5,305 bases of DNA from Bacteroidaceae bacterium. GTDB lineage: Bacteria > Bacteroidota > Bacteroidia > Bacteroidales > Bacteroidaceae. How positions within the stretch are numbered: the stretch's first letter is position 1; each line of letters opens with the position of its first letter. The translations under genes were made by a program, and so were the position numbers. The notes under the pieces were generated by a model. That model was not told the DNA's origin. It searched no databases and saw only the letters and a list, made by a program, of their open reading frames with translations. Positions 1 through 5,305 of the stretch are shown here, piece by piece. The stretch is from NCBI GenBank assembly GCA_028707655.1, contig JAQWAN010000156.1, forward strand, positions 1-5,305. Reading direction: 5' to 3'.

Positions 1-623
1 CCTAGCAAAAGCGTCGATTTGCTAATTTGGTTAGCTGGAAAACCATCTTTGGCATGGCGTATCGGGCTAACGGTAAAAAGGAGATGTAGCTGTGGATAGC
101 GCTTCAGTAATTGTGCCAAAACGGTTTCTGTTGCCGCTTTCATCTCCTCCACATCCAGCAGTCTGCGGGTAAATAGGGCGGCAGGTAGTTTATGACAGTT
201 AGCAACAACTTCTGCTGTTTCCTTTAGAAAATAGGTGTAAGCTGTTCCGTAGGTGATAATTAGTGTTTGTGTAGTAGCGAGTTGTTTACGGGTAGCGATG
301 AGTTGTTGGTTTATTTTCTCCAAACATAGAGTGGCATCTTTGTTGGAAAAGCTACTATGATGCATAAAACTATAATAAAGTTCGCCGTCATAATGCAGGT
401 CAGCTTGTGTATAAAGTTTGTCAGAAAGAAGTAGGGTTAACGCCTTAGCAATAGAGAGTGGGTTGTATAAGATGCCAAAGGGATTGATAAGGGTTGTAAA
501 TTTATTTTTCAGAAGATAGCCACCTATCTCTTCTGTAAAGCAAGACCCCATCAGTAGAATCGGTTTATCATGAGCAATGGATAATTCACCCCTGTGTAAA
601 GATACTTCGGTAATTAGTTTCAT
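1..623 (-). CDS. GSCFA-domain protein, N-terminal part (C-terminus beyond the left edge)
   Basis: Reading the minus strand from the ATG at 623-621 gives 207 uninterrupted codons that run off the left edge, so the gene is incomplete at its 3' end. The protein starts MKLITEV and shows the hallmarks of the GSCFA family (Pfam PF08885): MGSCFTEEIG at residues 25-34, INPFGILYNPLSIA at 46-59, HHSSFS at 88-93, IITYGTAYTY at 122-131, NCHKLP at 142-147 and TVSPIRHAKDGF at 184-195. The family motif GSCFA reads GSCFT here. The family has no firmly assigned reaction. It resembles SGNH/GDSL-type hydrolases, so Ser27 in GSC is the likely nucleophile by analogy; this is inference. No signal peptide or membrane segment is seen, so the visible part looks cytoplasmic. 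The start is chosen because the first conserved block follows at the usual short distance and no nearer upstream in-frame ATG exists. No Shine-Dalgarno is present. The gene is divergent from dxs. Confidence 0.88.
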   Translation of the reverse strand, partial: MKLITEVSLHRGELSIAHDKPILLMGSCFTEEIGGYLLKNKFTTLINPFGILYNPLSIAKALTLLLSDKLYTQADLHYDGELYYSFMHHSSFSNKDATLCLEKINQQLIATRKQLATTQTLIITYGTAYTYFLKETAEVVANCHKLPAALFTRRLLDVEEMKAATETVLAQLLKRYPQLHLLFTVSPIRHAKDGFPANQISKSTLLL

Positions 624-693
624 TTCTAATTGAATTAACTGTATATTCGTATAATGAACGATGAAGTTGTACTGTTTCTTAAACTTTAATGTA

Positions 694-701
694 CAAAAGT
701 A
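694..701 (-). promoter_or_regulatory. candidate -7 box for the GSCFA gene
   Basis: On the minus strand these bases read TACTTTTG, a full match to the Bacteroidota -7 consensus TAnnTTTG. Transcription would start near 685-690, leaving a leader of roughly 60-65 nt before the ATG at 623. No clear TTTG -33 box sits about 20 bp upstream, which lowers confidence. That -33 zone would overlap the opposing -7 box at 724-731. Confidence 0.45.
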
Positions 702-723
702 ATCATCTTAGGATAAAATATAG

Positions 724-731
724 TAGATTTG
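724..731 (+). promoter_or_regulatory. candidate -7 box for the dxs-trkA-trkH operon
   Basis: These bases read TAGATTTG, a full match to the Bacteroidota -7 consensus TAnnTTTG. Transcription would begin around 736-740, giving a very short A/T-rich leader of about 11-15 nt before the dxs ATG at 751. No TTTG -33 box is visible at about 20 bp upstream (near 700-704). That position overlaps the -7 box on the other strand. The box also contains the in-frame TAG (724-726) that closes the dxs frame upstream. Confidence 0.45.
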
Positions 732-750
732 CCAAAATTTCGCTTATATA

Positions 751-2673
751 ATGGGTATAAATAATACATATAAATTACTAAATACGATTGAGACGCCTGA
801 AGATTTACGAAAGTTAAAATTAAAGGAGCTTAAATTGTTGTGTCATGAACTACGCCAAGATATTATCACTAAAGTTTCTTGTAACCCTGGACATTTTGCT
901 GCTAGCTTGGGTGTTATTGAGTTAACCGTTGCTATGCATTATGTGTTTGATACACCAAACGATCGTATTGTATGGGATGTTGGACACCAAGCTTACGGGC
1001 ATAAAATATTAACCGGTAGAAGAGATCGTTTTGTAACCAACCGGAAATTACATGGTATCTGTCCCTTCCCCTCTCCCAAAGAGAGCGAATACGACACCTT
1101 TTCTTGTGGTCATGCTTCTAATTCCATCTCTGCTGCCTTAGGCATGTCTGTGGCAGCAACCCAAACGGGCCATGCTAACCGAAAAGTTATTGCGGTTATA
1201 GGCGATGGTGCCATGAGTGGTGGATTAGCCTATGAGGGATTAAACAATGTATCTACTACACCCAATGATATGCTGATTATTCTTAATGACAACAATATGT
1301 CTATTGACAGAAGTGTTGGCGGCATGAAACAGTATTTATTAAAATTAAATATCTCTAATAGCTATAATAAGATACGTTATAAAATGTCGAACGTACTCTC
1401 TGGAGTGGGCGTGCTAAACGAAAAACGTAAAAAAAGCTTGATCCGTTTTAGTAATAGTCTAAAATCTGTATTGTCTCAGCAACAAAACGTGTTCGAAGGG
1501 ATGAATATCCGTTATTTTGGTCCTTTCGATGGCAACGATGTGGAGCATATGGTACGTGTGTTGCAGGAGATAAAAGAGATGAAAGGTCCTAAATTGTTGC
1601 ATCTGCATACCACTAAAGGAAAAGGATTTAAACCAGCGGAGGCAGCAGCCACTATTTGGCATGCACCAGGTTTGTTTGACCCAGAAACAGGAGAACGTTT
1701 TGTGCAAGACACCAAGGGGATGCCTCTGCGTTTTCAAGATGTGTTTGGTAAAACATTATTCGAATTAGCGGGATTGAATAAAAAAATTGTAGGTGTCACT
1801 CCAGCTATGCCAACAGGATGTTCTATGAATATAATGATGAAAGCGATGCCTAAACGTGTCTTTGATGTTGGAATAGCCGAAGGGCATGCTGTCACCTTTT
1901 CTGGTGGTATGGCAAAAGATGGCCTATTACCTTTTTGTAATATCTATTCCACGTTTATGCAGCGGGCATACGATAGTGTTATTCACGACGTAGCGCTTCA
2001 AAATCTAAATGTGGTGTTCTGTTTAGATAGAGCAGGGTTAGTAGGACAAGATGGTCCTACACATCACGGTGCTTTCGATTTAGCCTATATGCGCCCCATT
2101 CCTAATTTAACCATCTCCTCTCCCTATGATGAACATGAGTTGAGACGTTTGATGTATACCGCTCAACTACCTAACAAAGGACCCTTTGTGATTCGCTATC
2201 CACGTGGACGTGGTGAGATTGTGGATTGGGATTGTCCTTTTGAGGAGATTGAAGTGGGTACTTCTCGGTTGTTACGAAAGGGAACAGATATAGCCGTGAT
2301 AACTATTGGCCCTATTGGAACAGTAGCAAGTAAGGCTATAGATGCTGCAGAACAGCAAGGAATAAGTGTTGCACATTACGATTTACGTTTTGTGAAACCA
2401 ATAGATGAGAAAATGTTGCATACAGTGGGGAAACGCTTCACTAAAATTATAACGGTAGAAGATGGTACGCTTTTAGGCGGAATGGGAAGTGCAGTGGTCG
2501 AGTTTATGTCTGACCATGGCTATGCTCCTGCTGTACATCGTTTAGGCTTGCCCGATAAGTTTGTAGAGCATGGTTTGCCTAACGAATTGTATGAAATATG
2601 TGGGTTAGATAAAAAATCGATCCAAGAATCTATTGTGAAAATGTACCAATCAAAACAAACTAATTTGTCATGA
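751..2673 (+). CDS. dxs: 1-deoxy-D-xylulose-5-phosphate synthase
   Basis: Condenses pyruvate and glyceraldehyde 3-phosphate into 1-deoxy-D-xylulose 5-phosphate with loss of CO2, using thiamine diphosphate and Mg2+. This is the first step of the cytoplasmic MEP isoprenoid pathway and also feeds thiamine and pyridoxal synthesis. The 640 residues are full length (E. coli has about 620). The N-terminal cofactor domain shows NPGHF (45-49, His48), WDVGHQAYGHKILTGRR (75-91), GHAS (120-123) and the Mg/ThDP motif GDGAMSGG (151-158) with LNDNNMSI (178-185). The pyrimidine-binding domain has VGIAEGHAVT (373-382, catalytic Glu377) and DRAGLVGQDGPTHHG (426-440). RYPRGRG (482-488) is the phosphate-binding region. 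The C-terminal transketolase domain spans about 505-630. ATG 751 is the only sensible start: the frame is closed by TAG at 724 and the next Met is residue 62. No Shine-Dalgarno is present. Gly378 replaces the Gln of the common IAEQH motif, which I believe is normal in Bacteroidota. The stop overlaps the trkA start. Confidence 0.98.
   Translation: MGINNTYKLLNTIETPEDLRKLKLKELKLLCHELRQDIITKVSCNPGHFAASLGVIELTVAMHYVFDTPNDRIVWDVGHQAYGHKILTGRRDRFVTNRKLHGICPFPSPKESEYDTFSCGHASNSISAALGMSVAATQTGHANRKVIAVIGDGAMSGGLAYEGLNNVSTTPNDMLIILNDNNMSIDRSVGGMKQYLLKLNISNSYNKIRYKMSNVLSGVGVLNEKRKKSLIRFSNSLKSVLSQQQNVFEGMNIRYFGPFDGNDVEHMVRVLQEIKEMKGPKLLHLHTTKGKGFKPAEAAATIWHAPGLFDPETGERFVQDTKGMPLRFQDVFGKTLFELAGLNKKIVGVTPAMPTGCSMNIMMKAMPKRVFDVGIAEGHAVTFSGGMAKDGLLPFCNIYSTFMQRAYDSVIHDVALQNLNVVFCLDRAGLVGQDGPTHHGAFDLAYMRPIPNLTISSPYDEHELRRLMYTAQLPNKGPFVIRYPRGRGEIVDWDCPFEEIEVGTSRLLRKGTDIAVITIGPIGTVASKAIDAAEQQGISVAHYDLRFVKPIDEKMLHTVGKRFTKIITVEDGTLLGGMGSAVVEFMSDHGYAPAVHRLGLPDKFVEHGLPNELYEICGLDKKSIQESIVKMYQSKQTNLS
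2670..2673 (+). other. ATGA stop/start overlap of dxs and trkA
   Basis: The trkA ATG (2670-2672) overlaps the dxs TGA stop (2671-2673). No Shine-Dalgarno is visible in the last codons of dxs, so trkA is probably translated by ribosomes re-initiating after dxs. This supports a single transcript. Confidence 0.8.
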
Positions 2674-4010
2674 AAATTATTATAGCAGGTGCTGGTGCCG
2701 TTGGAACACACTTAGCACGTTTGTTATCCAATGAACGTCAAGATATAGTCCTTATTGATGAGAGCGAAGAGCGCTTAATGAAAATAGATAGCGAATGCGA
2801 CTTGATGACGGTTGTTTCTCTTCCCACCTCTATTGAAGGATTGAAAAAAAGCGGTGTCTCCTCTGCTGATTTATTTATTGCGGTTACTACAGATGAGAGT
2901 CGTAATATTACAGCTTGTATGCTGGCTTCTAATCTAGGAGCTAAGAAAACAGTAGCTCGTATTGATAATTATGAATACTTACTACCTAAAAATAAAGAAT
3001 TCTTTAATAGTCTTGGTGTGCACTCCCTTATTTATCCAGAAATGTTAGCGGCCCAAGAGGTGGTTTCTTCTCTGAAAATGAGTTGGATTCGCCAGTGGTG
3101 GGAGTTTTGTGGTGGTTCTTTGGTACTTATTGGTACCAAGATGCGCAGCAATGCCGAGATACTCGATATCCCTTTGTCTGAACTAAGCACCGAGGATACC
3201 CCTTTCCACATTGTAGTGATAAAAAGAAACGAAGAAACCATTATTCCTAGAGGGTCGGATGTTATTAAGGAGGGCGATATTGTTTATTTCACTACTACTA
3301 AAAAATATATTCCCTATATCCGTAAGATTGTTGGAAAAGATGAATACCCAGATGTTAGAACGGTAATGATGATGGGTGGTGGACGTATAATGGTTCGTAC
3401 CGCACAATTATTACCCGATTATATGGATACAAAAGTGATTGAATCGGATGATGACCGCTGTCAACGTCTAGTTGAATTGTTAGACGATGATGTGATGGTA
3501 ATCAATGGAGATGGTCGCGATTTAAATTTATTAAAACAGGAGGGATTGACACATACCGATGCTTTTGTTGCGTTAACCGGAAATTCGGAGACCAATATAT
3601 TAGCCTGTTTAGCTGCAAAACGTATGGGTGTGCGCAAAACAGTGGCTGAGGTAGAAAATATAGACTACATTGGTATGGCAGAGAGTCTAGATATAGGCTC
3701 TGTTATCAACAAAAAGCTGATTGCAGCGAGTCATATCTACCAGATGATGCTAGATGCTGATGTTGCCAATGTAAAATGTCTTACCTTTGCTAATTCTGAC
3801 GTGGCTGAGTTTGCCGTAAAAGAGGGCGCTCGTATTACCAAGCATAAAGTGAAAGATTTGGGCCTACCCAAAGGTGTTACCATAGGTGGACTTATCCGAA
3901 AAAATAAGGGACTTGTTGTAATGGGGGATACGCAAATAGTTGCAGAAGATCATGTGGTTGTTTTTTGTTCAGGAAACATGATTAAGAAAGCGGAGAAATT
4001 TTTCAATTAG
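2670..4010 (+). CDS. trkA: Trk potassium uptake system, nucleotide-binding gating subunit TrkA
   Basis: Peripheral cytoplasmic protein that binds NAD(H) and adenine nucleotides and gates the TrkH potassium channel. At 446 residues it matches the usual two-repeat TrkA (E. coli about 458). Repeat 1 has a Rossmann RCK_N domain at about 1-120, with glycines at 7, 9 and 12 (AGAGAVG) and acidic Asp30 ending the second strand. An RCK_C domain follows at about 145-222. Repeat 2 starts at about 230 with GGGRIM (236-241) and Glu258 as the equivalent acidic residue, and ends with RCK_C at about 365-446. The third glycine of the second nucleotide loop is replaced by Met241, unlike the usual GGGRIG, so the second site may bind nucleotide differently; this is inference. 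The ATG lies in the ATGA shared with the dxs stop, suggesting coupled translation. The start is supported by the Rossmann strand beginning at residue 2. Two TAG stops stand in tandem at 4008-4013. Confidence 0.97.
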   Translation: MKIIIAGAGAVGTHLARLLSNERQDIVLIDESEERLMKIDSECDLMTVVSLPTSIEGLKKSGVSSADLFIAVTTDESRNITACMLASNLGAKKTVARIDNYEYLLPKNKEFFNSLGVHSLIYPEMLAAQEVVSSLKMSWIRQWWEFCGGSLVLIGTKMRSNAEILDIPLSELSTEDTPFHIVVIKRNEETIIPRGSDVIKEGDIVYFTTTKKYIPYIRKIVGKDEYPDVRTVMMMGGGRIMVRTAQLLPDYMDTKVIESDDDRCQRLVELLDDDVMVINGDGRDLNLLKQEGLTHTDAFVALTGNSETNILACLAAKRMGVRKTVAEVENIDYIGMAESLDIGSVINKKLIAASHIYQMMLDADVANVKCLTFANSDVAEFAVKEGARITKHKVKDLGLPKGVTIGGLIRKNKGLVVMGDTQIVAEDHVVVFCSGNMIKKAEKFFN

Positions 4011-4025
4011 TAGAATCATATTTAT

Positions 4026-5305
4026 ATGTTACATAAAAAATTAATACTTCGTATTTTAGGATTTCTCCTTTGTATCGAATCGGTTTTATTGTTGATGTGT
4101 GCAGGGGTCTCTTTTTACTATACAGCAGATGTTGAGCTAAAACTAGGTAATGTGCTCAACGATTTTTTACTTTCTGCAGGTATTACATTAACCGTTGGAC
4201 TGCTTATCCTTATCTTTACACGAGGTACAAAACGTGTACTAAATAGGAGAGATGGTTATGTGGTGGTTACCTTTTCTTGGCTCACTTTCTCCCTCTTTGG
4301 TATGTTGCCCTATTATATTAGTGGCTATATTCCTTCTATTACCGATGCTTTTTTTGAGACCATGTCTGGCTTTACAGCCACTGGTGCTAGCATATTAGAC
4401 AACATTGAAGAGATGCCCCATGGTATTCTTTTCTGGCGAAGTATGACACAGTGGATTGGTGGTTTAGGTATCGTCTTTTTTACCTTGGCTGTATTGCCTA
4501 TTTTTGGTGTAGAGGGTATCCGGCTCTTTGCTGCTGAATCAACAGGACCAACTATTAATAAAGTGCATCCGCGCGTGGGCGTTACTGCTAAGTGGATTTG
4601 GTCTATCTATTTAGGCTTAACCGCAGCAGAAGTAGTATTTTTGCTTTTTGGTGGAATGGGGATGTTCGATAGTATTTGTCACTCCCTAACTACCACCTCT
4701 ACGGGTGGTTATTCTACTCGTCAATCGAGTATTGCAGCTTTTAACTCGCCCTATATTGAGTATGTTATTATTGTCTTTATGTTTCTCTCTGGCATAAATT
4801 TCAATATGCTTTTTATGCTCTTTTTTAAAGCGCAGTTTAAACGTTTTTTTGGCGATATAGAGTTGCGCGGCTATTTCTTTATGGCACTTATCTTAGTGGC
4901 CATAACAACCATTGGGCTCTATATGACCAACTATGCGGGAGATGCTGAAGTAGCTTTTCGTAAAGCAGCTTTTCAGGTTATCTCTATCTTCTCTACCACG
5001 GGATTTGTGACCGACGATTATATGCTTTGGATTCCCTTTCTATGGACCTTGATGAGCTTCATTATGTTCATGGGTGCTTGTGCAGGTTCCACTACAGGTG
5101 CGATGAAAACCATTCGTTTAATTACGCTGGGCAAGATAGCGCATAATGAGTTTAGACAGATTGTTCATCCTAATGCTGTTTTACCTGTACGTATTAACAA
5201 GCAAGTACTCACCCATCAGCAGAAATCAACCATGTTGGCTTTTACCTTTATCTATGTGCTTATAGTAGCTGTTAGTTGGTTGGCCATGGTGGCCATGGGC
5301 GTCGA
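4026..5305 (+). CDS. trkH: Trk potassium uptake system, membrane pore subunit TrkH (C-terminus beyond the right edge)
   Basis: Inner-membrane K+ channel/transporter subunit of the SKT superfamily, working with the TrkA encoded just upstream. The frame gives 426 codons to the window end without a stop. Family length is about 480-500, so roughly 60-75 residues are missing. Two N-terminal helices (about 8-31 and 47-65) form the extra D0 region. Three M1-P-M2 units follow, with filter sequences FTATGAS (116-122, Gly120), TSTGGYSTR (224-232, Gly227) and FSTTGFVT (322-329, Gly326). GACAGSTTGAMK (350-361) is the flexible loop inside the D3M2 helix that gates the pore. The last visible helix (about 403-425) is the first of repeat 4; the fourth filter, usually an N-x-GPG sequence, lies outside the window. 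ATG 4026 is chosen because it lies 15 bp after the trkA stop and leads straight into the first helix. No Shine-Dalgarno is present. The tight spacing indicates one operon with trkA. Confidence 0.96.
   Translation, partial: MLHKKLILRILGFLLCIESVLLLMCAGVSFYYTADVELKLGNVLNDFLLSAGITLTVGLLILIFTRGTKRVLNRRDGYVVVTFSWLTFSLFGMLPYYISGYIPSITDAFFETMSGFTATGASILDNIEEMPHGILFWRSMTQWIGGLGIVFFTLAVLPIFGVEGIRLFAAESTGPTINKVHPRVGVTAKWIWSIYLGLTAAEVVFLLFGGMGMFDSICHSLTTTSTGGYSTRQSSIAAFNSPYIEYVIIVFMFLSGINFNMLFMLFFKAQFKRFFGDIELRGYFFMALILVAITTIGLYMTNYAGDAEVAFRKAAFQVISIFSTTGFVTDDYMLWIPFLWTLMSFIMFMGACAGSTTGAMKTIRLITLGKIAHNEFRQIVHPNAVLPVRINKQVLTHQQKSTMLAFTFIYVLIVAVSWLAMVAMGV

Larger units (their letters stand above)
624..750. 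other. divergent intergenic region between the GSCFA gene and dxs
   Basis: This 127-bp A/T-rich stretch lies between two divergent start codons and must carry the upstream signals of both genes. It holds one TAnnTTTG box on each strand (annotated separately). It contains no small ORF I would support, no Shine-Dalgarno near either start, and no strong hairpin followed by a T-run. It is too short for a typical cyclic-di-AMP or other large riboswitch upstream of the potassium operon. Confidence 0.75.

Noticed and set aside
642..653. Small potential hairpin TATA-TTCG-TATA in the predicted GSCFA leader
   Set aside because: The stem is only four A/T pairs, too weak to act as a terminator or attenuator, and similar matches are expected by chance in such A/T-rich DNA.
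624..750. Riboswitch or K+-responsive leader upstream of the operon
   Set aside because: The region is short, A/T-rich and lacks extended paired elements or any riboswitch core I can recognise.
1459..1737. Minus-strand open frames of 67-92 codons inside dxs
   Set aside because: They lie antisense to conserved dxs coding sequence, overlap one another, have no recognisable domain and look like shadows of the real frame.
3032..3407. Minus-strand open frames of about 70 codons inside trkA
   Set aside because: They are antisense to conserved TrkA residues, with low-complexity His/Ser/Thr composition and no family resemblance.
4008..4025. Possible separate promoter or terminator between trkA and trkH (tandem TAG stops and a 15-bp gap)
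   Set aside because: The gap has no hairpin, T-run or TAnnTTTG box and is too short for an independent promoter. Tandem stops are common, so read-through of transcription into trkH is the simplest view.
5282..5299. Direct 9-bp tandem repeat GGCCATGGT / GGCCATGGG near the right edge, each copy containing a CCATGG palindrome
   Set aside because: It lies inside a trkH transmembrane helix and encodes the repeated Ala-Met in LAMVAMG. Two short imperfect copies are explained by coding for small hydrophobic residues.

Overview
The window looks like ordinary chromosomal DNA from a member of the Bacteroidota, most likely Bacteroidales. Four signs support this. The partial gene at the left edge encodes a GSCFA-family protein, a family I know mainly from Bacteroidota. 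The Dxs protein has Bacteroidota-style sequence throughout, for example IAEGHAVTFSGGMAKDG and NSLKSVLSQQQNVFEGMNIR. Genes are preceded by A/T-rich leaders without Shine-Dalgarno sequences. The intergenic region carries TAnnTTTG boxes, the -7 element of the Bacteroidota housekeeping sigma factor. Genus cannot be fixed by eye.

Layout: on the minus strand, 1-623 is the N-terminal part of a GSCFA-domain protein whose C-terminus lies beyond the left edge. A 127-bp intergenic region (624-750) separates it from a rightward, tightly packed run of three genes: dxs (751-2673, complete), trkA (2670-4010, complete, overlapping dxs by 4 bp) and trkH (4026 to the right edge, incomplete, 15 bp after trkA). 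The trkH reading frame stays open to the last base.

Function: dxs encodes 1-deoxy-D-xylulose-5-phosphate synthase, the first enzyme of the MEP isoprenoid pathway. trkA and trkH encode the cytoplasmic nucleotide-sensing gating subunit and the membrane pore of a Trk potassium uptake system, and together should form one transporter. Their link to dxs is transcriptional and perhaps translational, through the ATGA overlap; no biochemical link is visible. The most interesting non-coding signal is a pair of back-to-back TAnnTTTG boxes, 22 bp apart in the intergenic region, that could drive the GSCFA gene and the dxs operon divergently from overlapping promoters.

I found no RNA gene, mobile element, CRISPR array, riboswitch or terminator, and no previously undescribed system. 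The findings are modest sequence peculiarities in well-known families.
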